Of a stretch of 64,000 nt of DNA, positions 42,802-50,429 are shown piece by piece. Source of the stretch: Streptomyces sp. ATexAB-D23. GTDB lineage: Bacteria; Actinomycetota; Actinomycetes; Streptomycetales; Streptomycetaceae. Both the position numbers and the translations under genes were made by a program. The notes under the pieces were generated by a model. The model was not told the origin of the DNA. It did not search any database and saw only the letters and a program-made list of their open reading frames with translations. The stretch lies in contig NZ_KB892035.1 in NCBI RefSeq assembly GCF_000373645.1, positions 124,001-188,000 of the forward strand, written 5' to 3'. Within the stretch, counting starts at the first letter, position 1; every line of letters starts with the position of its first letter.

Positions 42802-45234
42802 TCAGTACCGCGTGGAGACGCTCACCTGATCGAAGTCCTGCACGGCGTACAGGCTGATGTAGTGGGCGCCTTCGGCGGGGTGCTCGACCGTGAGCGTGTG
42901 CGCGTTGCCGCTGCCGGTGGCCCGGGAGGTGTACGAACCGGTGGTCGCCCAGCCGTCGGCGCTGTAGTAGAGATCGGCGTCGCCCGTGCCGCCGCTGGTG
43001 GTGACGGTCAGCCGGTCGGTGCCGGCCGGTATGTAGACGTAGAGGTAGGCGTAGTTGCCCCGGGTGGCCCGCTGGCCGTCGCGGACACAGTCCTGGCCCA
43101 GCTCCCGGACGTCGGTACCGGTGCACTGGGTGGTGGGATCGGTCGGATCGGTGGGGTCGGTGGGGTCGGTCGTGGTGCCGCAGCTGCCGGCCGCGCACGC
43201 CGTCAGCCAGGTGTTCCAGTCGGCGTCGTAGCGGCTGCCGATGGTGGAGGTGAGCAGGGTGCGGGCGCCGTTCCAGTCACCCGCGCGGTAGAGGCCGAGG
43301 AGCTTGTCCACGTCGGCGCGGTGCGACTGGAGCATGTAACGCACGGCCAGATAGCCCCAGTTGTAGATACGGGTCTGGTCGGCGTTCTCGTAGGTGGTGT
43401 CGAACAGCGTGCGCAGGGTGTAGGTGTGCGCGGCGGCCTGGGTGACGGCGTCGTCGTAGGTGACGTCCCGGTAGGAGTAGGAGACGTACTCCGCGAAGCC
43501 CTCGATCCACCAGATGGTCGGGGTGGTGACACCCGCCTCGAAGTCGCCCGCCATGTCGAAGCGGCCGTCGAGGTAGTGCGTGTACTCGTGGTTGAGGTTC
43601 CAGATCTGGAAGTCTGGCCGGACCCACTCGGCCTCGTACGCGATGAAGCGCGGCTGGTTGCCGGCCGCCGCCGGGTCGCCCTCCAGGTACATGCCGCCGT
43701 TGTTGGTGTCGATGCCGTAGATGGCTCCGGCGTAGGTCTGGTAGTCGGTGCTGGAGTCGAAGACGACCACCTCGATGGTGGTGTTGTGGTCGTTGGCCAC
43801 GGGCCCGTCGTCCTTGGCGACCTGGTGGAAGTAGGCGTCCTGGCCGCGCAGGCTGGTGCAGGCCTTCGTCAGGTCGGCCGACGTCATCTGCTGGGCGAGG
43901 ATGCGGATGCTGTCACTGCATGTGTACGAGACCGGCAGGACGGCGCTCTTGAGGCGTGCGGCCAGGTCGCAGGTGCCGTACGCGGAGCAGTTGGCGCTGT
44001 CGTAGTAGTCGGCCATCTCCGCGAGGCCGACCCACAGCGGCGCGGTGCGCCCGGTGAGGGAGCTGCGGCCGAGGAGGTCGGTGACCAGCGGCCGGACCTG
44101 GGAGCGCAGCGCGTCCTCCTGGAGGAAGCGCGCGAGTTCGCGGCCCGCGTTCGAGGTCAGGTACGACTGGTCGGTGCCCAGCAGGTCGAGGTGGTCGCGG
44201 GCGAAGCCGGCGAGCGCGTCGAGCAGGCTCGGGTCGGCCTCGACGGCGCTGACGAACTCGGGCAGCTGGTGGCCCCGGAAGGTCACGGTGTAGACGTTGT
44301 TGACCGCGTTGAGCATGTACCAGGAGCTGTTGTACGAGGAGTTGTAGTCGGCCAGCAGCCGCTTCACGACGTCGAGGTAGCGGGCGTTCTGCTCCGCGCT
44401 GTCGATGAGGATGACGGCCTCGGCCAGGGTCTCGCCGTTGGCGTCGGTGACGTCACGGGAGTGCGCCGAGGCGAAGAAGGCGTCCAGGCCACCCTGGATG
44501 GCGGTGCGCAACGGCGCGCCGTAGCTGCCGACGGTGCCGGGGTCGTAGTACTGCACGTAGTAACCGGCCCGCAGGAAGAGCACCAGTTGCGGCATGCCGG
44601 TGCTGCTGTCGCCGGGGTAGGCGGCCGATCCGTCACGCAGGGCGTTGGCGACGCTGACCATCTGGGCCTCGCGGAAGGCGAGGTAGCCGTCGTTGCCCTT
44701 CACGGCGAACAGGGTGTTGACGCAGTCGCTGGTGGAGGCCTTGATCTGCTGCACGAGGGCGCTGCCGGTGCGGCTGGTGAAGTCGGCCACGGAGCAGGCG
44801 GCGGCGGTCCCTGCCACCTGCTCCGTGGCGCGGGCCTCGGAGCTGGCGCGGGCCTCGGAGCTGGCGCGGGCCTTCGCCTTCATCGAGGGGGCGGGGTGGC
44901 TCGACGCCGCGGCGCTCGGGTCGTCGTAGTCGCGTTTCAGCGCGTCCTTGGAGGCGCTGAGCGGGGCCCGGTCGGCGGGGCTCAGTGCCGTGTCGCCCAG
45001 GTGGGCGGCGTCCTGGACGGGCGCGGTGAGGGCCTGCGCGGTGGGGCCGCCGGGCTCGGGGGATCCGGCGCCGGCCGCCCGGTGCTCGAACGCGGTCGCG
45101 CTCGCGGCGGCCGGGGCGGAGGGCCGGGGTTCGGCGGCCCGGCCCGGGGCGGCGAGCATGCCGACGCCCAGGCAGGCCGCCAGGGCCGCGGTGGATAGTC
45201 CGGTGATTCTCTGTCGGACCGTACGGTTCTTCAC
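42802..45234 (-). CDS. secreted microbial collagenase, peptidase family M9
   Basis: An 810-residue exported zinc protease. The signal peptide ends near APGRAAEP. A Ser/Ala-rich segment with tandem RASSEA repeats precedes the activator domain (about 130-400). The peptidase domain carries the zinc motif HEYTH in NLNHEYTHYLDGRF (about residue 550) and the third ligand Glu in WWIEGFAEYVS. After a DPT repeat linker (about 705-720) comes a C-terminal PPC domain (about 725-810) that usually binds collagen. The GTG start has GGGAGG upstream. An ATGTCACAT palindrome lies 167 bp upstream, shared with the neighbouring hydroxyproline genes. It should release Hyp-rich peptides from collagen. Confidence 0.93.
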   Translation of the reverse strand: MKNRTVRQRITGLSTAALAACLGVGMLAAPGRAAEPRPSAPAAASATAFEHRAAGAGSPEPGGPTAQALTAPVQDAAHLGDTALSPADRAPLSASKDALKRDYDDPSAAASSHPAPSMKAKARASSEARASSEARATEQVAGTAAACSVADFTSRTGSALVQQIKASTSDCVNTLFAVKGNDGYLAFREAQMVSVANALRDGSAAYPGDSSTGMPQLVLFLRAGYYVQYYDPGTVGSYGAPLRTAIQGGLDAFFASAHSRDVTDANGETLAEAVILIDSAEQNARYLDVVKRLLADYNSSYNSSWYMLNAVNNVYTVTFRGHQLPEFVSAVEADPSLLDALAGFARDHLDLLGTDQSYLTSNAGRELARFLQEDALRSQVRPLVTDLLGRSSLTGRTAPLWVGLAEMADYYDSANCSAYGTCDLAARLKSAVLPVSYTCSDSIRILAQQMTSADLTKACTSLRGQDAYFHQVAKDDGPVANDHNTTIEVVVFDSSTDYQTYAGAIYGIDTNNGGMYLEGDPAAAGNQPRFIAYEAEWVRPDFQIWNLNHEYTHYLDGRFDMAGDFEAGVTTPTIWWIEGFAEYVSYSYRDVTYDDAVTQAAAHTYTLRTLFDTTYENADQTRIYNWGYLAVRYMLQSHRADVDKLLGLYRAGDWNGARTLLTSTIGSRYDADWNTWLTACAAGSCGTTTDPTDPTDPTDPTTQCTGTDVRELGQDCVRDGQRATRGNYAYLYVYIPAGTDRLTVTTSGGTGDADLYYSADGWATTGSYTSRATGSGNAHTLTVEHPAEGAHYISLYAVQDFDQVSVSTRY

Positions 45235-45400
45235 GTGCCGCCTCCCAGCGGTGTGGTGGCCGCGCGACGCTGCGCGGCCGTGGGGGATGGTGCGCGGTGG
45301 GGCCGGGTGGGGCCGGTGGGGATGGGTGAACGACCGGCTGGCCGGCCGGAGTGGCCTGGCATGAACACGACCTCATCCGCGACCGCCTGTACAATGGCAC

Positions 45401-45409
45401 ATGTCACAT
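45401..45409. promoter_or_regulatory. ATGTCACAT operator upstream of the collagenase gene
   Basis: ATGT-C-ACAT is a perfect palindrome, here within CACATGTCACATGTCC. Identical or near-identical sites precede the GntR gene, the Fe-S/FAD operon and the FAD oxidase gene. The probable binder is the GntR protein encoded at 45660-46388. Confidence 0.7.
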
Positions 45410-45492
45410 GTCCTTAGGAAGGCGCAGTGCCCACATTCATTTGCCCGTCAACTCCGCGTGAGCCGGGCGGACGTGACGTGGCGGCATATACG

Positions 45493-45527
45493 GCTGAGGG
45501 CCCGCGTGGTGGACGCGGGCCCTCAGC
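45493..45527 (-). terminator. terminator downstream of the GntR gene
   Basis: GCTGAGGGCCCGCG, a seven-base loop and the exact complement form a 14-bp stem about 130 bp after the GntR stop. It separates GntR transcription from the collagenase promoter. Confidence 0.8.
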
Positions 45528-45596
45528 GGTATGCCGGGTGGTGAGCGGGGTTGTGAGCAGGCGCCTTCCAGGCCGGGGGGCCGTCGAGGCGGAAGC

Positions 45597-45657
45597 CTTC
45601 GGGTGGGGGGGCTTCGGGTGGGGGGCCTTCGGGCGGGGGGGCCTTCGGGCCGGCGGG
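45597..45657. repeat. four tandem 15-bp G-rich repeats
   Basis: The unit CTTCGGGTGGGGGGG occurs four times with small changes, directly after the GntR stop codon. The plus strand has several runs of three to seven G, which could form a G-quadruplex; on the mRNA-like minus strand they are C runs. Function unknown. Confidence 0.8.
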
Positions 45658-45659
45658 CG

Positions 45660-46388
45660 CTAGCCCTGGACGCCCCCGTGCGTGGCCCGTTCGATCGTGA
45701 GCTGGGCGGGTACGTCGCCGCTCCGGTTGTCGCCCGCCCACAGGGAACGGACATGTGACATATGGGCGAGCATGCACGCCTCGGCACCCTCGGCATCACC
45801 CGCGACCACCAGGTCGAGCAGCTGTACGTGCTCCTCGGCCGAAGCGGTCAACTGGCCGGACTCGGCGAGGCGGTTCAGCCCGAAGAGGCGGGAGCGCTTG
45901 CGCAGTTCACCGACCTGCTCGACCAGTCGGCGGTTGCCGGCCAGACCCAGCAGGGCGAGGTGGAAGCGCCGGTCGGCCTCCAGGTAGCCGAGGATGTCGT
46001 GGCGTCCCGCGGCCTCGACGATCTCCAGCGCGACGGGCCGCAGCGCCTCCAGCTCGCGCGTCCGGCCCATCCGCGCGATCCGGCCCACGGTGGGGACCTC
46101 GATCATCGCGCGCAGCTCGGTGAAGTCGTCCAGATCCTGCTCGGTCAGCTCGGTGATGCGGAAGCCCTTGTTGCGTACGGCCTCGACCAGGCCCTCGCGG
46201 GCCAGGTCGAGCATCGCCTCACGGACGGGTGTCGCGGACACACCGAACTCGGCGGCGAGCGCGGGCGCCGAGTAGACCGTGCCGGGTTCCAGCTCGCCCG
46301 AGACGAGTGCCGCCCGCAGCGCGTGCGCCACCTGGTCGCGCAGGTGCTCCTGCGCCGAGATCACGTTGAGCGACGTCAGGCGGGCCAT
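45660..46388 (-). CDS. GntR family (FCD) regulator of the hydroxyproline/collagenase genes
   Basis: A 242-residue regulator. The winged helix spans about 10-75 (HLRDQVAHALRAALVSGELEPG, then YSAPALAAEFGVSATPVREAMLDLA). The FCD effector domain follows, with metal-site type residues in YLEADRRFHLALLGLAGNRRLVEQ. ATG 46388 has GGAGG upstream. It lies between the collagenase and the hydroxyproline genes on the same strand. A one-mismatch ATGTCACAT site overlaps its promoter, and three perfect sites precede collagenase and the two catabolic units. The simplest reading is a repressor released by hydroxyproline or a pathway intermediate. A further perfect site lies inside its own 3' coding part (45753-45761). 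Confidence 0.88.
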   Translation of the reverse strand: MARLTSLNVISAQEHLRDQVAHALRAALVSGELEPGTVYSAPALAAEFGVSATPVREAMLDLAREGLVEAVRNKGFRITELTEQDLDDFTELRAMIEVPTVGRIARMGRTRELEALRPVALEIVEAAGRHDILGYLEADRRFHLALLGLAGNRRLVEQVGELRKRSRLFGLNRLAESGQLTASAEEHVQLLDLVVAGDAEGAEACMLAHMSHVRSLWAGDNRSGDVPAQLTIERATHGGVQG

Positions 46389-46426
46389 GTCTGTTCCTCC
46401 AGCACCGTGCGGAGCCCCAGACTACA

Positions 46427-46435
46427 ATGTCACGT
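46427..46435. promoter_or_regulatory. ATGTCACGT operator upstream of the GntR gene
   Basis: Eight of nine bases match the ATGTCACAT palindrome. On the minus strand it overlaps a region next to a possible -10 TAGTCT, about 40 bp before the GntR start, which suggests autoregulation. Confidence 0.6.
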
Positions 46436-46457
46436 TGCCCACGACGGGCGTACGGGC

Positions 46458-47462
46458 TCACAGCAGGAAGCCCTCCGGGAACGGGTCGGCGGGATCGAGG
46501 AAGTACTGCGCGGTCCCGGTGATCCAGGCGCGCCCCGTGACCGTCGGTACGACCGCCGGCAGCGTGCCGACCGTCGTTTCACCGACCAGCCGGCCGGTGA
46601 ACCTGGTCCCGATGAACGACTCGTTGACGAAGTCCTGGTCCAGGGGAAGTTCTCCCCGGGCGTGCAGCTGGGCCATGCGCGCGGAGGTGCCGGTGCCGCA
46701 CGGCGAGCGGTCGAACCAGCCGGGGTGGATGGCCATGGCGTGCCGCGAGTGGACGGCGTCGGATCCGGGCGCGATCAGCTGGACGTGCTTGAGCCCGTGG
46801 ATGGCCGGGTCCAGCGGGTGGACGGGCCGGTCGCCGGACGCGTTGACCTCCTCCATCAACGCCATCCCCGCCGCGAGCAGTTCGTCCTTCCGTGAGCGGT
46901 CGAACGGCAGCCCCAGGTCTGCCAGGCGCACCATCGCGTAGAAGTTGCCGCCGTAGGCGAGGTCGTAGGGCACGGTGCCGTGTCCGGGGACCTTCGCGGT
47001 GAGCCCGAGTCCGGCGCTGAACGCCGGGACGTTGGTGAGGGTGACGGAGGTGGCGGCGCCCGCCTCGACGCGGACGTCGACCGTGACCAGTCCGGCGGGG
47101 GTGTCCAGCCGTACGGTGGTGACCGGTTCGGTGACCGTGACCATGCCGGTCTCCACCAGCACGGTGGCCACCCCGATGGTGCCGTGCCCGCACATCGGCA
47201 GGCAGCCGGAGACCTCCATGAACAGGACCCCGAAGTCGGCGTCGGGGCGGGTCGGCGGCTGGAGCACGGCACCGCTCATCGCGGCGTGGCCGCGCGGCTC
47301 GTACATCAGCAGGGTGCGCACCGCGTCCCGGTGCGCCATGAAGTGGGTGCGGCGCTCGGCCATGGTGGCGCCGGGGAGCGTACCGATTCCGCCCGTGATG
47401 ACGCGGGTGGGCATGCCTTCGGTGTGCGAGTCGACGGCGTGGAAGATGTGGCGGCTGCGCAA
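46458..47462 (-). CDS. 4-hydroxyproline 2-epimerase (proline racemase family)
   Basis: A 334-residue cofactor-free epimerase. Both catalytic Cys are present: Cys91 in MCGHGTIG and Cys255 in SPCGTGTSA. This marks a racemase/epimerase rather than a trans-3-hydroxyproline dehydratase, which has Thr or Ser at one position. With the neighbouring D-hydroxyproline dehydrogenase and deaminase, the expected reaction is trans-4-hydroxy-L-proline to cis-4-hydroxy-D-proline, the first step of the pathway. The TTG start at 47462 is supported by AGGAGG six bases upstream. It is the last gene of the Fe-S / FAD / deaminase / epimerase run. Confidence 0.9.
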   Translation of the reverse strand: MRSRHIFHAVDSHTEGMPTRVITGGIGTLPGATMAERRTHFMAHRDAVRTLLMYEPRGHAAMSGAVLQPPTRPDADFGVLFMEVSGCLPMCGHGTIGVATVLVETGMVTVTEPVTTVRLDTPAGLVTVDVRVEAGAATSVTLTNVPAFSAGLGLTAKVPGHGTVPYDLAYGGNFYAMVRLADLGLPFDRSRKDELLAAGMALMEEVNASGDRPVHPLDPAIHGLKHVQLIAPGSDAVHSRHAMAIHPGWFDRSPCGTGTSARMAQLHARGELPLDQDFVNESFIGTRFTGRLVGETTVGTLPAVVPTVTGRAWITGTAQYFLDPADPFPEGFLL

Positions 47463-47504
47463 GGTGGGCCTCCTACGGCTTCGGTGCGGGCTGGCCTGCG
47501 GGAT

Positions 47505-48413
47505 TCAGTCCAGGCCCTCGGCGAGCGCCTTCTCGGTGGCGGCGCGCACGGCGGCCAGGGCGTCCCCGCCGAGCGGCAGGCGCGGCGGCCGGGTGGGGCC
47601 GCCGTGTCTGCCGGCGATGTCCATGGCCGCCTTGATGGCCTGGACGAACTCCGGTTTGGAGTCCCAGCGCAGCAGCGGGTGCAGCCGCCGGTACAGGGGC
47701 AGCGCCGTGTCCAGGTCCCCGGAGACCGCCGCCCGGTACAGGGTGACGCAGCCGGCCGGAAGCACGTTGGGGCAGCCTGCGATCCAGCCCACGGCCCCGG
47801 CCAGCGCGAGTTCCAGCAGGACGTCGTCCGCGCCGGCGAGCAGATCGAGGCCGGGCGCCTCCTCGGCGATCTCGTACGCCCTGCGCACGTCGCCGCTGAA
47901 CTCCTTGACGGCCACGATCGAACCGTCCGCGTGGAGTTGGGCGAGCAGCCGGGGCGTCAGGTCCACCTTGGTGTCGTACGGGTTGTTGTACGCGACGACG
48001 GGCAGGCCGGCCCCGGCGACCTCGGCGTAGTGGGCCCGGACGGCCGCGTCCCGGCAGGGGTAGCCGTTGGGCGGCAGCAGCAGGACGGAACCGGCCCCTG
48101 CCTCGGCGGCCTCCTCGGCCCTGCGCCACGACTGCGCGCTGTCGTACGAGGAGACCCCGGGCATCACCCGGGTCCCGTCCCCCGCCGCCTCGACGGCGAC
48201 GCGCACCACGTCCCGGCGTTCCCGGTCACTGAGGGTCTGGTACTCACCCAGCGAACCGTTGGGCACCACGCCGTCGCAGCCGGCGGCGAGCAGGTCCTGG
48301 ACATGCGTGGCGTACGCGTCGAAGTCGATGGACCGGTCCTCGCGCAGGGTGAGCGGGGTGGCGACCATGACGCCCCGCCAGGGGGCCGTGCTGCCGGTGG
48401 AGGTGGTCGTCAT
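47505..48413 (-). CDS. DapA-family lyase, probable 1-pyrroline-4-hydroxy-2-carboxylate deaminase
   Basis: A 302-residue TIM-barrel protein of the dihydrodipicolinate synthase/N-acetylneuraminate lyase family. Tyr142 in VAYNNPYDTKVDL and the Schiff-base Lys170 in VAVKEFSGD are in place. The nucleotide GSLGEYQTLSDRER region is the usual substrate loop. In the hydroxyproline pathway a member of this family deaminates the pyrroline intermediate to alpha-ketoglutarate semialdehyde, and the location between the dehydrogenase and epimerase genes supports that role over lysine synthesis. ATG 48413 has AGGAG upstream. Confidence 0.88.
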   Translation of the reverse strand: MTTTSTGSTAPWRGVMVATPLTLREDRSIDFDAYATHVQDLLAAGCDGVVPNGSLGEYQTLSDRERRDVVRVAVEAAGDGTRVMPGVSSYDSAQSWRRAEEAAEAGAGSVLLLPPNGYPCRDAAVRAHYAEVAGAGLPVVAYNNPYDTKVDLTPRLLAQLHADGSIVAVKEFSGDVRRAYEIAEEAPGLDLLAGADDVLLELALAGAVGWIAGCPNVLPAGCVTLYRAAVSGDLDTALPLYRRLHPLLRWDSKPEFVQAIKAAMDIAGRHGGPTRPPRLPLGGDALAAVRAATEKALAEGLD

Positions 48414-48459
48414 GAGAGCTCCTTGAGAGATGGGGTGGGGGTGCGTGCGGTGTACGTGC

Positions 48460-49899
48460 TCACGCGTCCTCGGGCCCGGCGGCCCGCGCGAGCGTGGAGA
48501 GGGTTACGGGGCAGGCGAGCGGGCGCCGGTCGGGGGCGGCGCCGTCCGTGGCCCCGCCGGCGAGTTCCCGGACGGCGAAGCCGCAGGTCCGGCCCTGGCA
48601 CCAGCCCATGCCGGCACGGGTGAGGAGCTTGGCCGTACGGCTGTCGCCGGCGCCCAGCTCGTCCACGGCGGTACGGACGGCGCCGGCGGTGACCTCCTCG
48701 CACCGGCAGACCTCGGTGTCCGGCGCGAGCCACGCGCTCCACCCGGGGCCCGGCCTGTGCACCGCGCCCATCAGCCCGGCGAACCGGCGCATCCGGCGCC
48801 GTGCGCGGCGCAGCCGGGCCACCCGGGCTCTGGCCCGGCCGGGGCGGCCGTCCCGGGCGTCCGCGATCACCGAGAGGGCCGCCAGCTCGCCTTCGGCCAG
48901 GGCCAGCCGCACGCCGCCGATGCCGCCGGTCTCGCCGGCTGCCCAGACTCCGGGCACGGTGGTGCGCAGTTCCTCGTCCAGGAGCAGCGCGGCCGAGCCG
49001 TCGGTACCGGGCCGGGTGGAGCAGCCGAGCCCGAGGGCGAGGTCCAGTTGCGGGACGAGGCCGTGACCGACGGCCAGGGCGTCGCAGTCGACGCGCCGCC
49101 CGGTCCCCGGCACGGGGCGCCACGCGCGGTCCAGCCGGCTGACCGTGACACCTTCCACGCGCTCGGTGCCGTGCACGGCGGTGACGGCCCGGTGCGTGAG
49201 CATCCGCACCCCGTGCCGGGCGAGGCCGGCGCGGTGGCGTACCCCTTCCCCGAGCCGGTCCGGGTTCGCGGCCAGGACCAGGGGCGCGCGGGCGTACGCC
49301 CCGTACCCGGCGGCCTCCACCAGCGCGGGCACCTCGGCTCCGGCCCTGGCCAGGGAGAGGGCGACGGCCTGGAGCAGCGGCCCGCTTCCGGCCACGACGA
49401 CGCGCCGGCCCGGCAGCACCAGGCCGGACTTGAGCATGGCCTGCGCCCCGGCGGCGCCCACCACTCCCGGCAGGGTCCATCCGGGGAAGGGCAGTTGGCG
49501 TTCGTGGGCACCGGTCGCGACGACCAGGCGGCGGGCGCGCACGGCGGCACCGCCGCGGCCGTCGGGTCCGGTGACCAGATGCAGGGTCCAGTCCTCGCCG
49601 GTCCGCCGCACCGCCCATACCTGGTGACCTGTGACATGGCACAGGCGCCCGGCCTCACGCTGCCGGGCGAGGCGCGCGGTGAGCGCGGTGAAGGCGGCCC
49701 AGCCGTGGTGCAGGGCCTCCGGCCGGGTGGCGCCGAGGCCGGGGGCGGGCGCGCGGTAGAACTGGCCGCCGGGGGCGTCGGCCGCGTCGATCAGGACCAC
49801 GTCGAGCCCTCCTTCGGCGGCGGTCACAGCCGCCGCGAGCCCGGCGGGTCCGGCGCCGATCACCGCGAGTCCGGCGCGTTCAGGGGCGTGGGGCGGCAT
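48460..49899 (-). CDS. FAD/NAD(P)-dependent oxidoreductase, D-hydroxyproline dehydrogenase subunit (HcnB/LhpF-like)
   Basis: A 479-residue flavoprotein. It has an N-terminal FAD Rossmann motif VIGAGPAGLAAAVTAAEGG, a second nucleotide motif VVVAGSGPLLQAVALSLARAG, and VWAAGETGGIGG. The C-terminal Cys set in EVCRCEEVT and GMGWCQGRTCG is a BFD-like [2Fe-2S] site, as in HcnB and opine/hydroxyproline dehydrogenase subunits. It overlaps the small ferredoxin-like gene by 20 bp. With that protein and the DadA-like oxidase it resembles the heteromeric D-hydroxyproline dehydrogenase of pseudomonads. ATG 49899 has AAGGGA upstream. Confidence 0.88.
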   Translation of the reverse strand: MPPHAPERAGLAVIGAGPAGLAAAVTAAEGGLDVVLIDAADAPGGQFYRAPAPGLGATRPEALHHGWAAFTALTARLARQREAGRLCHVTGHQVWAVRRTGEDWTLHLVTGPDGRGGAAVRARRLVVATGAHERQLPFPGWTLPGVVGAAGAQAMLKSGLVLPGRRVVVAGSGPLLQAVALSLARAGAEVPALVEAAGYGAYARAPLVLAANPDRLGEGVRHRAGLARHGVRMLTHRAVTAVHGTERVEGVTVSRLDRAWRPVPGTGRRVDCDALAVGHGLVPQLDLALGLGCSTRPGTDGSAALLLDEELRTTVPGVWAAGETGGIGGVRLALAEGELAALSVIADARDGRPGRARARVARLRRARRRMRRFAGLMGAVHRPGPGWSAWLAPDTEVCRCEEVTAGAVRTAVDELGAGDSRTAKLLTRAGMGWCQGRTCGFAVRELAGGATDGAAPDRRPLACPVTLSTLARAAGPEDA

Positions 49900-50218
49900 G
49901 TCCGGTCCCTTCCTGGGTGGTGACGGCGTCGCCGGGGCGGGCGGGCAGCAGGCAGGCGCGCAGGCCGGGTTCCCCGTTGACGGTTGCCAGACAGTCGAAG
50001 CAGGAGCCGATGCCGCAGAAGGCGCCCCGGGGGCGGCCGTTGACCCGGGTGGTCCGCCAGCTGAGGACGGACGCGGCCCACAGCGCGGCCGCGATGCTCT
50101 GGCCGGGCAGCGCGCGGACCGGCCGGCCGTCGAAGGTGATCTCGAACCCGGGCCCCGGCTCGGCGCCGGCCAGGCCTGCCGGGGTTCGTGCGGGACCGCG
50201 TCGGCGTGCTCGTCTCAC
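49880..50218 (-). CDS. (2Fe-2S)-binding protein, D-hydroxyproline dehydrogenase small subunit (HcnA-like)
   Basis: A 112-residue ferredoxin-like protein. After a basic tail of about 20 residues, the fold begins with FEITFDGRPVRALPGQSI. The cluster ligands lie in AFCGIGSCFDCLATVNGEPGLRAC. Proteins of this type carry electrons for the paired HcnB-like flavoprotein encoded next. The GTG start at 50218 has AGGAG five bases upstream. A perfect ATGTCACAT site lies 175 bp upstream and would control this four-gene unit (Fe-S, FAD, deaminase, epimerase). Confidence 0.88.
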   Translation of the reverse strand: MRRARRRGPARTPAGLAGAEPGPGFEITFDGRPVRALPGQSIAAALWAASVLSWRTTRVNGRPRGAFCGIGSCFDCLATVNGEPGLRACLLPARPGDAVTTQEGTGHAAPRP

Positions 50219-50392
50219 CGGGGCTCCTGTCTCGTCGGTCGGGCGGGGCGAGGGGTGCGCGTGCGCGTGCGGGGCGAGGGATACGGGTGCGGGTGCGCGT
50301 GCGGGGCGAGGGATGCGGGGCTGGTGGGTGCGGGAAGGCGGGAGGTGCGGAAGGCGGGGAGGCGGAAGGCCCAGAGAGGGCGGGGCTGTGCC

Positions 50393-50401
50393 ATGTCACA
50401 T
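50393..50401. promoter_or_regulatory. ATGTCACAT operator upstream of the Fe-S/FAD operon
   Basis: A perfect palindrome in the 211-bp gap between the DadA-like gene and the Fe-S gene, within CCATGTCACATGCC. It shares ten bases (ATGTCACATG) with the sites near the collagenase and oxidase genes. A clear -10 was not found beside it. Confidence 0.65.
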
Positions 50402-50429
50402 GCCGTGGAGGCGGCGGCCAGGGACCGGT

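Larger units (their letters stand above)
45235..45659. other. intergenic region between collagenase and GntR genes
   Basis: This 425-bp spacer holds the collagenase promoter region with the ATGTCACAT operator (45401-45409), a terminator hairpin (45493-45527) and a G-rich tandem repeat (45597-45657). A plus-strand frame at 45427-45663 runs through both the hairpin and the repeat and is not believable as a gene. Confidence 0.7.

Noticed and set aside
45361..45417. Plus-strand 18-codon ORF over the collagenase operator
   Set aside because: It coincides with the operator and promoter region and has no ribosome site or downstream partner on that strand.
45427..45663. Plus-strand 78-codon ORF after the collagenase operator
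   Set aside because: It runs through a 14-bp terminator stem and a G-rich tandem repeat, so its protein is a by-product of non-coding DNA.
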